This document shows, piece by piece, positions 27,380-36,132 of a stretch of 64,000 nucleotides of DNA. The translations under genes and the position numbers were made by a program. Origin of the DNA: Litorilinea aerophila. GTDB lineage: Bacteria; Chloroflexota; Anaerolineae; Caldilineales; Caldilineaceae. The stretch is taken from contig NZ_VIGC02000008.1 in NCBI RefSeq assembly GCF_006569185.2, forward strand, positions 1-64,000. The letters are read 5' to 3'. Positions within the stretch are counted from its first letter, which is position 1, and each line of letters opens with the position of its first letter. A model generated the notes under the pieces. The model was not told where the DNA came from. It saw only the letters and a list, made by a program, of their open reading frames with translations, and ran no database searches.

Positions 27380-28240
27380 TCACTGGGCGGAGCCGTTCCC
27401 CTCGTCGTAGGCTGGCCCTTCGGCATAGTAGATCTGGTCCGGCCCGAGCAGCGCCTGGAACTGGCTGTATCGTTGTTGGCTTTCCTCGCCGAAGGGCACA
27501 TAGAGGTAGAGCTCATAGGGCACCGCCAGCTGGAAGCTGGATTGCATGAGCAGATACTCAATCGAGCCCAGGGGGCTGGCGTAGGAGACCAGGGTGCCGC
27601 CCATGGCCACCGGCAGTGGCAGGTCGCCCCGATCGCGCCGCTGCTGAGCCTGATTCCACATGGCCGTGAATTCAGCGCCGTGCTGCTCCTGGAGCCGCTG
27701 GAGGAGGGCCCGGAAGCGTGGGTCATTGCTGAGCCGGAGGGTCTTCTGGTAGAAGAGGGCGATGGTCTGCTCCACACAGGATTGCCATCGTTCTCCCAAT
27801 CTGGCCCGGGCCCGGCTGGTGAAGAGCTCCTGGAGCAGGTGCAGCGGCCTGGACGTGGACTGGCTGGCTTCCCAGAGGGCCTCAAAGCCCTGGTTCCAGG
27901 CCTGGACATAGCCAATCAGGTCGCTGATATAGGCCGGGTAGGGCAGGCCAGAGAGCAAAGTTTCGGCAAAGGTGCGCAGATCGTGGTCCCGCGGCTCCAC
28001 CAATCCAGATTCGGGGATGAAGCCGGCCGCGGTCCACAGTTCATGGGCTTCCCAGGGGGTCAGTTGAAGCGCCTGAATGGCCAGGCGAATATCGATGCGG
28101 TTAATGGCGTCGATACCCCGTTCTTTGCGGGACAGCGCCGCCACAGAGACATTTAACTGGGTTGCTACATCCTGCAGGGTCAAATTTCGTTGAAGTCGGA
28201 GCCGCCGCAACATGCGGCCGGCTGTTTCGGTGTAGTGCAT
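27380..28240 (-). CDS. XRE-family regulator with MmyB-like ligand domain
   Basis: The 286-aa product has an N-terminal helix-turn-helix (LRLQRNLTLQDVATQLNVSV, residues about 15-35). A long domain follows with SGLPYPAYISDLIGYVQAWN and YASPLGSIEYLLMQSSFQL, which resemble the MmyB-type PAS-like domain that binds fatty acids in related regulators. GGAGGATATGG precedes ATG 28240. It is 117 nt upstream of the exosortase gene on the same strand and is a likely local regulator. Confidence 0.82.
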   Translation of the reverse strand: MHYTETAGRMLRRLRLQRNLTLQDVATQLNVSVAALSRKERGIDAINRIDIRLAIQALQLTPWEAHELWTAAGFIPESGLVEPRDHDLRTFAETLLSGLPYPAYISDLIGYVQAWNQGFEALWEASQSTSRPLHLLQELFTSRARARLGERWQSCVEQTIALFYQKTLRLSNDPRFRALLQRLQEQHGAEFTAMWNQAQQRRDRGDLPLPVAMGGTLVSYASPLGSIEYLLMQSSFQLAVPYELYLYVPFGEESQQRYSQFQALLGPDQIYYAEGPAYDEGNGSAQ

Positions 28241-29236
28241 CCATATCCTCCGGGGGACCATCGCCAGCAAAAACGCCAGGATTGGATGCCATGACCTGAA
28301 GATCCACGACCTTGTGGCCAATCATGGACATCGCCTATCCGTTTCTGCACGTCATGAGTCGGGCCAGATGCAGTCGGGCCAGATGGCACCGGGCGAACAG
28401 AGGCCTGGACGGCCCGTGCACAAACCGGTACCCCGCTGCTGGAACGACTGCTGGAACGACACAACCTTCCCCAGGCGACTGTGGCCGGGGCATTGCGGCC
28501 GAATCCGGCCGCGCGGCGATATGGGGTTTTGGGTTATGGACTCAGGACTGCGGGCGACTGCACGGATGCCCGCACCGTTGGGCGTCGATACCGTAAATAC
28601 CGCGGCGGCAAACCAGTTCCATCGAAACTGGTTCCATCGACTGAAGTGGACACCAGGCGTGGATTTCTGCCGGGATTTACTGGCGCCCTGGACGGATCGA
28701 TGGGGGGAAACGGCGGGGTCGACCGCCCCCGGATCTCGACCCGGTGCGGGAAGGGGGAGCGGGCATCCCCCCTGAAGCATCGTGACGCGGCCTTGCGTCT
28801 GCTTCAAAGATTGTAACAAGATGGCGCCGATCTTGCAAGCGGAAAACTTCGCCTCCGGTGGTGCCACCGGCTGTTTATGACTGCCGGCTTGCCCCGGGAA
28901 CAGGCGCCCGTGGCCATCTCCCGCGGCATGGCATTCTGGGCACCGAACAGTTGGACCGATAGGGCTGGATGGTGGTATAACGTTTCCAATCGGTAGACGG
29001 AAGTCGGCAGGAACAACAAAAGGCCCAACCACAGCCCCGGGAATCCGATCCCAGTGGAGGACGCTGTGGCTGAGCACGGCGAGGAGCTCCCTGCTCCCGA
29101 CCGATTCTGGGGTTGGGGCGTTGTACCCATGCAGCACGCAACAGTGCTCCCGCCTGGTTGTGTTCCTGGTTTGTTATTCTACGTGCTCCCTTCAGAATCT
29201 CCTGTTTAATTTTGTGTCCGGTTTTTCAATGACGCG
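28241..29236. other. 1 kb divergent region without genes
   Basis: No ORF here has both coding-like composition and a ribosome binding site. The stretch holds short tandem repeats (CTGCTGGAACGA twice near 28436-28459; a GTTCCATCG repeat near 28616-28640) and one degenerate palindromic element. It also holds a weak promoter-like pair (TTGGAC at 28951 and TGGTATAAC at 28973-28981). It separates two divergently read regulators. Confidence 0.6.
28592..28681 (-). repeat. Dispersed palindromic element, expanded copy
   Basis: Read on the minus strand it starts AGTAAATCCCGGCAGAAATC and ends GCCGCCGCGGTATTTACGG, like the 12137 family. The middle is replaced by a tandem GTTCCATCG-type repeat. It lies 351 nt upstream of the XRE/MmyB gene in the same orientation. 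Confidence 0.65.
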
Positions 29237-30454
29237 ATGGAATGGTTGACCCCCCTGGAAGAGGCCCTGCTACATCGCGAAGTGGCGGTGCAGACGCTCC
29301 AAGGGTTACTTCGTGAACGGGGCAGCAAGGAGCGTCTGGCACGTCAGTTAGGCGTCTCCCCCCAATACCTGAGTTATCTCCTGGATCCGTGGAATCATCG
29401 GACGCCCAGCCCGGCCCTGGCGCGCCGCCTGGTCGCCGCATTGCCCCTGGAGCCGGAGCAACGGGCGACCTTGTGGGAGCATCTCATGCTCTGCCAGGTC
29501 AATCGGCTAGAGGCCCGGCGCGCCGCGTTTTTAGAAGGCCGGCGGAGCGTGCTCCTCAACGCCGAAGAGCACCTGCACCAGTTGCTCCAGGCTTCGGCGG
29601 AAGCCCAGTTCGGCCCCAATGCAGTTTCCAGGGTGAAGTATCGTCTGGTCTATGAGGGAGGACGGTATCTGGCCCAGGTCGTAGGGCCACGAGAGGACCT
29701 GCGGGTCTTTATCGAGGCCTCCCTCGTGGCCCACAACGCGGCCAACGTGCTCAACTATCCCGTGAGCGCCCTGTGGATGGCCAGGCAGGTGAACTACGTG
29801 CCAGAGGAAATTTGGCTTCAAGCTCTCCGGGACCGGGAAGAGGCCATTCACTACCAGGTCTATGGCCTGCTGGCCACGGCAACCGCCTACCACAACCTGG
29901 GGCTGTATGGCGAGGAATATGCCTGCTGCGACCAGGCTGAGGCCCTGTTGGCGGAGGCTGGCACCACGCGCCTCCAGGAGAACTGGCTTCCCCACCTTTA
30001 TCGCAACAAGCTGAACGCGCTCATGTACACCCCTCGTTTCTCCATCGGAGAAGCGGAAAACATCGCCCACCGGGCGCAGGAGGTCATCGAGCGTGCCTCT
30101 GGCCACACCCTGGAGAGCCCTTTCGGCCAGTTGCTCCTCTTCCTGATCCAGGTCTCGCTGGGGCGGGCCTACATCCGGAATGCCAACCGACGCAGATTGA
30201 ACAAGGCCGAGGTCGTCTTACGAGGCTGCTATGACGCGCTGGCATACATGCCCCTCGTCGGCCCCCTGCACCGAACCCTCTTGCTGAGGGCGATGGCAGA
30301 GATGTATGGCAAGATGGGCAGTCAGGAATATCGGCGCCATTTCCTCCGCAGCGCGTATCAGGAAGCCTCGGCGGCGGGCCTGACCCATCAACGGGCGCGG
30401 ATTCTGGCGAAGTTGAGCCAGGAAGAACGGGCCCAGGTGGAACTGGCGGAATAA
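29237..30454 (+). CDS. HTH regulator with helical repeat domain
   Basis: The 405-aa product has an N-terminal helix-turn-helix (ERLARQLGVSPQYLSYLLDP, residues about 31-50). A long all-helical region follows, with TPR-like character (ALRDREEAIHYQVYGLLATA, LYGEEYACCDQAEALLAEAG). I do not recognise the exact family; it resembles regulators that bind peptides or partner proteins through TPR domains. There is no clear ribosome binding site before ATG 29237, so the start is uncertain. It converges with tpiA. Confidence 0.75.
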   Translation: MEWLTPLEEALLHREVAVQTLQGLLRERGSKERLARQLGVSPQYLSYLLDPWNHRTPSPALARRLVAALPLEPEQRATLWEHLMLCQVNRLEARRAAFLEGRRSVLLNAEEHLHQLLQASAEAQFGPNAVSRVKYRLVYEGGRYLAQVVGPREDLRVFIEASLVAHNAANVLNYPVSALWMARQVNYVPEEIWLQALRDREEAIHYQVYGLLATATAYHNLGLYGEEYACCDQAEALLAEAGTTRLQENWLPHLYRNKLNALMYTPRFSIGEAENIAHRAQEVIERASGHTLESPFGQLLLFLIQVSLGRAYIRNANRRRLNKAEVVLRGCYDALAYMPLVGPLHRTLLLRAMAEMYGKMGSQEYRRHFLRSAYQEASAAGLTHQRARILAKLSQEERAQVELAE

Positions 30455-30472
30455 GGCGTTCTTGTGGCTCCT

Positions 30473-31240
30473 TCAGGCATACAGCTCCGCGGTGATGCGC
30501 ACCATGTTGCTGTAGTTGTCCGCCTGGAGGGAAGCCCCGCCGATAAGCGCGCCGTCGATGTCCGGCTGCTCCATGATCTCCCGGATGTTGTTCTGGTTGG
30601 TGCTGCCGCCGTAGAGCACCCGCACCTGCTGGGCCACCGGGTCGCCGTAGAGCTCAGCCAGCGTGGCCCGGACGGTGCCGCCGCAGATGGCCTGGGCCTG
30701 TTCGGCCGTAGCCGCCTTGCCGGTGCCGATGGCCCAGATGGGCTCGTAGGCGATGATGATTCGCTGCACCTGTTCCGCCTCCAGCCCGGCCAGGGCAGCC
30801 CGTACCTGGCCGCCCACGAACTCGTGGGTTTCACCTGCTTCGTTCTGGGCCAGGGATTCTCCCACGCAGACAATGGGGGTAAGGCCATGGCGCAGCGCGG
30901 CGTGGATCTTCTGGTTTACTGTCTCGTCGGTTTCGGCAAAGTATTGACGCCGTTCGCTGTGGCCGATGATGACGTGGCTGACCAGCCCCTGGAGCATGGG
31001 CCCACTGACTTCACCGGTGTAGGCACCGCTGTCGGCCCAGTGCATGTTCTGGGCGCCCAGGGCAATGGTGCTTCCCTGGAGTGCCTCTGCCACCGCTGGC
31101 AGGCAGACGAAGGCCGGGCAGAGTACCCGCTCTACGCTGGAGAATCCCTCCACTTGGGCACGAATGCTTCTGGCCAGCTCCACAGCTTCCGCAATGGTCT
31201 TGTTCATCTTCCAGTTGCCGGCCATCATGGGTGTACGCAT
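30473..31240 (-). CDS. tpiA: Triosephosphate isomerase
   Basis: The 255-aa glycolytic enzyme interconverts glyceraldehyde 3-phosphate and dihydroxyacetone phosphate. Lys11 (GNWKMNKT), His94 (IIGHSERR) and the catalytic base Glu166 ([11 protein letters not shown]) are all present. GAGGAAAG precedes the ATG. It follows the small unknown gene with a 1-nt gap in the gapA-pgk-tpiA group. Confidence 0.98.
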   Translation of the reverse strand: MRTPMMAGNWKMNKTIAEAVELARSIRAQVEGFSSVERVLCPAFVCLPAVAEALQGSTIALGAQNMHWADSGAYTGEVSGPMLQGLVSHVIIGHSERRQYFAETDETVNQKIHAALRHGLTPIVCVGESLAQNEAGETHEFVGGQVRAALAGLEAEQVQRIIIAYEPIWAIGTGKAATAEQAQAICGGTVRATLAELYGDPVAQQVRVLYGGSTNQNNIREIMEQPDIDGALIGGASLQADNYSNMVRITAELYA

Positions 31241-31241
31241 A

Positions 31242-31655
31242 TCAGCTTTCCTCTTTCGTGGCTGATTCGTCGGTGTCGTTCTCTGGATGCTGAGGGGCTT
31301 CCGGCTCGTCAGGCGGAGCCTGGAACCGGGCCAGCTCTGCCTGGTACGCCGGCTCCTCCAGCCAGCGCCCGCCCTTCACCTCGTGGTGAATGGGCTGCTT
31401 GTTCTTATCGAACCAGATCTCCACTTCTACCTGGTCGAAACAGCGCCGTTCTCCCGAGGTGTGAAGCACCTTGCGGGTGTAGTAGGCGTAGCCGCTCCCT
31501 TCTTCCGCCTGGCTGAGTTCGTTGAGCAGGTCGACGTTCCCGGCGATGGGTTCATTGCAGCGGTGGCTCAGGACATAGATGGTGAGGGTGCGGCGATCCT
31601 GGCCGCCCCCAGCGCCACCTCCCAACAGCCTGGCGAGACGTTGAAATAGATTCAT
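31242..31655 (-). CDS. Small unknown protein between pgk and tpiA
   Basis: The 137-aa product starts [20 protein letters not shown] and has a core with [20 protein letters not shown] and [20 protein letters not shown]. It ends in an acidic Glu/Pro/Asp tail. The core could be a small alpha/beta or zinc-free ribbon domain; I do not recognise it. It has no membrane segment. AGGGG precedes ATG 31655, and the tight packing with tpiA suggests co-translation with glycolytic enzymes. Confidence 0.75.
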   Translation of the reverse strand: MNLFQRLARLLGGGAGGGQDRRTLTIYVLSHRCNEPIAGNVDLLNELSQAEEGSGYAYYTRKVLHTSGERRCFDQVEVEIWFDKNKQPIHHEVKGGRWLEEPAYQAELARFQAPPDEPEAPQHPENDTDESATKEES

Positions 31656-31730
31656 CGGCATGCCCCTGTCAGAACTTTCTCCCTGAAACCCGGCGCGAGG
31701 CCACACAGCACGGTGACCCCGCGCCAGGTT

Positions 31731-32909
31731 TCAGTCCGCATCGTCCAGGGCTGCCACGCCGGGCAGCTCCTTCCCTTCCAGAAATTCCAGGCTGGCGCCG
31801 CCACCGGTGCTCACGTGGGACATCTTGTCCTCCAGCCCGGCCTGGCGCACGGCCGCGGCGCTGTCGCCGCCGCCGATGATGGTAATGGCATTGGGCAGAG
31901 AGGCCAGGATTTCGGCGATGGCCACCGTGCCCTGGGCAAAGACCGGGAACTCGAAGACGCCCATGGGGCCGTTCCAGACAACGGTTTTGGCCCCGGCCAG
32001 GCGATTCGCGTAGTGCGCAATGGTGGCCGGGCCAATGTCCAGGGCCATCCAATCCGGCGGGACATCCTGGACACTCACCACATCGTTGTCCGCGTCCGCA
32101 GCGAATTCCGCCGCCACCCGCAGGTCCACCGGCAGCTGGATGATGCCGGCGCCGTCTCGCAAGAGCTGCTCCGCGATGGGGAGCACGTCAGTTTCCACCA
32201 GACTCTTGCCCATGGGATAGCCTTCGGCGGCCAGGAAGGTGTTGGCCATGCCTCCGCCGATGAGGATGGTGTCCACCTTTTCCAGCAGGGCCTGGATCAC
32301 CCCGATCTTGTCGCTCACCTTGGCCCCACCCAGGATAGCCACAAAGGGGCGCTTGGGGTTTTCCAGCGCGGTGCCCAGGTAGTTGAGCTCCTTTTCCATG
32401 AGGAAGCCAGCCACGGCCGGCAGGAATTCAGCCACGCCGGCGGTGCTGGCGTGGGCCCGGTGGGCGCTGCCGAAGGCATCGTTGACGAAGACGTCGCCCA
32501 GGCGGGCCAGTTCCTCGGCCATGGAGCGGTCGTTCTTGGTTTCCCGGGGATCGAAGCGGGTGTTCTCCAGCACCAGGATTTCCCCTGGCTTCAGGGCTGC
32601 TGCGGCCTCCTCGGCCTCGGGGCCGGTGATGGCCGGCACGAAGCGGACGGGCGCGTCAATGAGGGTGGCCAGGTGATCAGCCGTCACCTTCATGCTGTAT
32701 TGGGGATCCGGCTTGCCCTTGGGGCGGCCCAGATGGCTCATGAGGATCACCGCTGCGCCGTGGTCCAACAGGTAACGAATGGTGGGCAGCGCCGCCTGGA
32801 TGCGGGTGTCATCGGTGATGTGGCCGTCGCTTAGGGGGACGTTGAAGTCCACCCGAACCAGCGCCTTTTTACCCTGCCAGTCGATGTCTTTGATGGTCTT
32901 TTTTTTCAT
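31731..32909 (-). CDS. pgk: Phosphoglycerate kinase
   Basis: The 392-aa enzyme forms ATP from 1,3-bisphosphoglycerate. It has the N-terminal substrate site ([20 protein letters not shown] and HLGRPKG), the hinge, and the nucleotide-binding [12 protein letters not shown] and GGGDSAAA segments. Its length is the family standard. It follows gapA after 139 nt holding two hairpins. The ribosome binding site is weak. Confidence 0.98.
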   Translation of the reverse strand: MKKKTIKDIDWQGKKALVRVDFNVPLSDGHITDDTRIQAALPTIRYLLDHGAAVILMSHLGRPKGKPDPQYSMKVTADHLATLIDAPVRFVPAITGPEAEEAAAALKPGEILVLENTRFDPRETKNDRSMAEELARLGDVFVNDAFGSAHRAHASTAGVAEFLPAVAGFLMEKELNYLGTALENPKRPFVAILGGAKVSDKIGVIQALLEKVDTILIGGGMANTFLAAEGYPMGKSLVETDVLPIAEQLLRDGAGIIQLPVDLRVAAEFAADADNDVVSVQDVPPDWMALDIGPATIAHYANRLAGAKTVVWNGPMGVFEFPVFAQGTVAIAEILASLPNAITIIGGGDSAAAVRQAGLEDKMSHVSTGGGASLEFLEGKELPGVAALDDAD

Positions 32910-32946
32910 GGGGTTTCACCGCCGTTTTGGGAGAAAAATCACTCGA

Positions 32947-33026
32947 TTTTGGGCTGGGTTGCACCGCAACAGGGCGCAACCCAGCCCAAAAATTCCACCA
33001 TTTCCCCTTCCCCCAGCGGGGGAAGG
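32947..33026 (-). promoter_or_regulatory. Two hairpins between gapA and pgk
   Basis: TTTTGGGCTGGGTTGC (32947-32962) pairs perfectly over 16 bp with GCAACCCAGCCCAAAA (32976-32991). CCTTCCCCC (33006-33014) pairs with GGGGGAAGG (33018-33026). The first ends in A, not T, in the direction of transcription, so it is a poor terminator. A role in differential mRNA stability between gapA and pgk is inferred. Confidence 0.5.
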
Positions 33027-33048
33027 CGGTTGGAGGATGGAGGGCTGT

Positions 33049-34059
33049 TTACAGCCCCTGGCTCACGATGTAGTTGGCCAGGTCGGCCACCCGCACACTG
33101 TAGGCCCACTCGTTGTCGTACCAGGCCACCACCTTCACCAGGTCACCGTAGAAAGCGGTGAACTCGGCGTCGATGGTGCTGCTGTGGGGGTTGCCCTTGT
33201 AGTCGATGCTCACCAGCGGCTCCCGGCTGACGGCCAGGATTCCCTTCATGGGGCCGGCGGCAGCCGCGTCGAAGGCGGCCAGCAGATCCTCCTTGGTGCC
33301 GGGCTTGGAGACCTTGGCCACAAAGTCCACCACGCTAACGGTGGAGGTGGGGACGCGCATGGCCATGCCGTCGAACTTGCCCTGCAGCTCCGGCACGACC
33401 AGGGCCACAGCCTTGGCGGCGCCGGTGGTGGTGGGGATGATGCTCAGGGCCGCGGCCCGGGCCCGGCGCAGGTCCTTGTGGACCAGGTCCAGGATGCGCT
33501 GGTCGTTGGTGTAGGCGTGGACCGTGGTCATGACGCCCTGTTCGATGCCAAAGGTGTCGTTCACCACCTTGGCCGCGGGCGCCAGGCAGTTGGTGGTGCA
33601 GCTGGCGTTGCTGATCACGTGGTGCTTGGCCGGGTCGTACTTCTCGTGGTTCACGCCCATGCAGATGGTGATGTCCTCCCCTTTGGCGGGCGCGCTGATG
33701 ATCACCTTTTTGGCGCCTGCGCTCAGGTGCAGCTCGGCCTTCTCCCGGGCCGTGAAGATGCCCGTGCTCTCCACCACGATGTCGACCCCCAGGTCGGCCC
33801 ACGGCAGCTTGCTGGGATCCCGCTCGCTCAGCACCTTAATGCGGTCGCCGTCGATGACGATATCGCCACCGTCGACTTCCACGGTGCCGGGGTAGATGCC
33901 ATAATTGCTGTCGTATTTGAAGAGGTGGGCATTGGTGTTGACGTCGCTGAGGTCGTTGAAGGCGACCAGATCAAACTGGTCCCGATACTTCTCCAGCAGG
34001 GCCTTGGTGACCTGGCGACCAATGCGGCCAAAGCCGTTGATTGCAATTCGAGTTGCCAT
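33049..34059 (-). CDS. gapA: Glyceraldehyde-3-phosphate dehydrogenase
   Basis: The 336-aa enzyme oxidises glyceraldehyde 3-phosphate with NAD(P). The Rossmann motif NGFGRIGR is at residues 8-15 and the catalytic Cys154 is in SNASCTTNC. The Asp/Asn at the coenzyme ribose site (FNDLSD) suggests NAD use. AAGGAG lies before ATG 34059. The leader contains a CRP-type site about 180 nt upstream. Confidence 0.98.
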   Translation of the reverse strand: MATRIAINGFGRIGRQVTKALLEKYRDQFDLVAFNDLSDVNTNAHLFKYDSNYGIYPGTVEVDGGDIVIDGDRIKVLSERDPSKLPWADLGVDIVVESTGIFTAREKAELHLSAGAKKVIISAPAKGEDITICMGVNHEKYDPAKHHVISNASCTTNCLAPAAKVVNDTFGIEQGVMTTVHAYTNDQRILDLVHKDLRRARAAALSIIPTTTGAAKAVALVVPELQGKFDGMAMRVPTSTVSVVDFVAKVSKPGTKEDLLAAFDAAAAGPMKGILAVSREPLVSIDYKGNPHSSTIDAEFTAFYGDLVKVVAWYDNEWAYSVRVADLANYIVSQGL

Positions 34060-34236
34060 GTGAATCTCCTTCAGAATTTTTGTGATGTACGCTTTCAGAA
34101 CATCAACAGTTCGCAGAACTGTATGGTCGAAAACAGCGTCTGCTGAAAACCGTTTGCCAGAGAACTATCTGCCGTAGAAGAAACGGACATGCATTGTCCC
34201 TTTGCCTCGATGGCTGTGTCCAAACCATCATCGGTT

Positions 34237-34257
34237 TGTGACCCACATCACATTTTA
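34237..34257 (-). promoter_or_regulatory. CRP/FNR-type operator over the gapA promoter
   Basis: TGTGA CCCACA TCACA at 34237-34252 is a perfect match to the CRP palindrome TGTGA-N6-TCACA. On the minus strand an extended -10 (TGATAAAAT, hexamer at 34257-34252) lies right beside it, so the predicted start falls inside the palindrome. Bound regulator would more likely block than activate this promoter. The -35 is poor. Confidence 0.5.
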
Positions 34258-34297
34258 TCATATTTCATGTGGAACGGATATTTGACATTGTTTCGAT

Positions 34298-35725
34298 TCA
34301 GGAAACCCCTGCTGCCCCAACCCTGGATCGCCAGGGGCGGGGGCGGCCATGGGTGGACCGGGCCAGGCGTTCTGCCTGTAGCTCCCCGTAGACCTCCATC
34401 AGCCGGGCTGCCAGCTTCCGGGCATCGTGGCGCCATGGCCGCTGGCTGTCGATCAGGTCGCCGGTGAAGAGCCGGTAGTCGTACTCTTCGTCGGGCGCTG
34501 GCAGCCGCACCCATTCGCCGTTGAAGGGCGCCGGCGTCGACGGGTCGTAGTTGCTGTTGGCCAGAACGGTGGTAAAGGCTTCCCCCGCGTGGAAGCGGAG
34601 CTGGCGCATATGGTCCGAAACGGTGTAGCCGTCGGTCTCGCCCCGCTGGGTTGCCACGTTGCAGATGTAGATGCGGGGCGCGTCCGCGGCGATGATGGCG
34701 TTGCGGATGGCCGGGACCAGCAGGTTGGGCAGGACGCTGGTGAAGAAACTGCCCGGCCCCGCCACGATCAGGTCCGCCTGGAGGATGGCCTGGATGGCCG
34801 CCGGGTAGGCCCGGGCCGGGTCCGGCTTGAGGAAGACCCGGATGATACGCCCGCCCGTCTCTGGAATCTGGCTCTCCCCCTCCACCACCAGCCACTCTTC
34901 CCGCCCATCCTCGGTGACCCGGCACACCTCCGCACAGAGGCAGACATGCTCCAGGGTGCTGGGCAGGATCTGCCCCCGCACGGCCAGTACCCGACTGCTT
35001 TCGGCGATGCCCGCCTCGAAGCTGCCGGTGACCGCGGCCATGGTGGCGATGAAGATGTTGCCGAAGCTGTGGCCGGCCAGTTCGCCCACGCCCATGCCAT
35101 CGCCGACTTCGTTGCCGGCAAAGCGATACTGGAAGAGCCGGGTCATCAGATCTTCGGCCTCGCTCAGGGCCGCGATGTTGTTGCGGAAGTCGCCCGGGGG
35201 CAACATGCCCATCTGCCGGCGCAGGCGACCGCTGCTGCCGCCGTCATCAGCCACGGTGACGATGGCGGTGATGTGGTCGGTATATTCCCGCAGCCCCCGC
35301 AGCAGTTGGGGCATGCCCGTGCCGCCGCCGATGGCCACCACCCTGGGACCCTGGCGTCGGCGCTGGCGCTGGATCACGGTCTGGAGCATTTCCAGATCCC
35401 GGGGTGTATGACGCCCGGGCAACAGGGCCCGCAGGATGGAGCGGTTCAACGACCAGACGGCCACCCCGCTGATCAAAAAGCCCAGCCCCAACAGAAGGAG
35501 TCCGCGCAGCCACTCCGGCAGAAAGGCCAGGGTCAGGATCGTCACCAGGGGAGCGTGCCCGCCCACCTGGTGGACGAAAGCCGGCAGAAGCTGGGCAAAG
35601 CCCAGACCCGCCACCAACATGCCCACCAGCAGAAGCAGGATCCAACGCTTGATGTGCAGGCCGGGGAGGATCAGGCGGGACCATTCCAGCCGAAGTCCAC
35701 GCCAGGCGTGCCAGGAGTTTTTCAT
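34298..35725 (-). CDS. YvcK/CofD-like protein with N-terminal membrane anchor
   Basis: The 475-aa product has two N-terminal membrane segments (about residues 27-50 and 74-93). The YvcK domain begins at [20 protein letters not shown] and continues with [17 protein letters not shown] and a [16 protein letters not shown] segment. YvcK proteins bind UDP-sugars and are needed for growth on gluconeogenic carbon and for cell-wall balance in Bacillus; the reaction, if any, is unsettled. Soluble YvcK is usual, so the anchor is a variant. It lies upstream of gapA on the same strand, with its own promoter and a palindromic-element leader. Confidence 0.88.
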   Translation of the reverse strand: MKNSWHAWRGLRLEWSRLILPGLHIKRWILLLLVGMLVAGLGFAQLLPAFVHQVGGHAPLVTILTLAFLPEWLRGLLLLGLGFLISGVAVWSLNRSILRALLPGRHTPRDLEMLQTVIQRQRRRQGPRVVAIGGGTGMPQLLRGLREYTDHITAIVTVADDGGSSGRLRRQMGMLPPGDFRNNIAALSEAEDLMTRLFQYRFAGNEVGDGMGVGELAGHSFGNIFIATMAAVTGSFEAGIAESSRVLAVRGQILPSTLEHVCLCAEVCRVTEDGREEWLVVEGESQIPETGGRIIRVFLKPDPARAYPAAIQAILQADLIVAGPGSFFTSVLPNLLVPAIRNAIIAADAPRIYICNVATQRGETDGYTVSDHMRQLRFHAGEAFTTVLANSNYDPSTPAPFNGEWVRLPAPDEEYDYRLFTGDLIDSQRPWRHDARKLAARLMEVYGELQAERLARSTHGRPRPWRSRVGAAGVS

Positions 35726-35763
35726 GGGTCCTTGCCTCACACAGAAGGATCGCCGGTCCCTCT

Positions 35764-35865
35764 CACTACGACAGTCTGGCGTAAATACCACGGCAGAAAT
35801 TCCGGGTACCCTCTGGGCGCGCTACCGCTGGTGGATACGATCAGCGATTTCTGCCGGGATTTACT
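35764..35865 (-). repeat. Dispersed palindromic element, copy 2 (yvcK leader)
   Basis: Read on the minus strand it starts AGTAAATCCCGGCAGAAATC, has AGCGCGCCCAGAGGG in the middle, and ends GAATTTCTGCCGTGG then TATTTACGCCAGACTGTC. It closely matches the 12137 and 52148 copies. It begins about 3 nt downstream of the start predicted for the yvcK promoter and ends about 40 nt before the yvcK ATG. Confidence 0.85.
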
Positions 35866-35874
35866 ATGCCTCCC

Positions 35875-35904
35875 ATTATAGTGCCATTATAGTGGAAGTG
35901 TCTG
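35875..35904 (-). promoter_or_regulatory. Putative yvcK promoter with doubled -10
   Basis: On the minus strand two perfect TATAAT hexamers lie at 35891-35886 and 35880-35875, as parts of an 11-nt tandem repeat (CATTATAGTGS on the + strand, 35874-35895). CAGACA (4 of 6 consensus) lies 18 nt before the second -10. Transcription would begin near 35868. Confidence 0.55.
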
Positions 35905-36016
35905 GACGCGTACAATCGGCCCGGAGGGAAGCGAAAAGGGGGAAGATGGCGTTTTGGAGCTCGGGGGAGGGGGAATGGAGGTGCGGGGAAACCGTTGTGC
36001 GCAAAATCCTGTATCC

Positions 36017-36046
36017 TTGTCGAACCACCCCAGGATGGGCTACAAT
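36017..36046 (+). promoter_or_regulatory. Putative promoter of the AlbA_2 gene
   Basis: TTGTCG at 36017-36022 and TACAAT at 36041-36046 are 18 nt apart, 87 nt before the start codon. Confidence 0.4.
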
Positions 36047-36132
36047 CATCGGCAGCATCGAGCCAACCAGGGCCCAGGCGTGAACCAACAGGGAAAGATC
36101 ATGACTGTTCGGAGTCAACGGGAACACGGACC

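Noticed and set aside
28352-29137. Minus-strand open frame of 261 codons in the 1 kb gap
   Set aside because: It crosses the palindromic element and tandem repeats, has no ribosome binding site and looks like no known protein.
32779-34146. A 455-codon open frame on the + strand
   Set aside because: It covers the antisense strand of gapA and the hairpins before pgk. gapA has all its active-site residues, so this is a shadow frame.
34427-35881. A 484-codon open frame on the + strand
   Set aside because: It is antisense to the YvcK-like gene and runs through the palindromic element; its translation has no recognisable domain.
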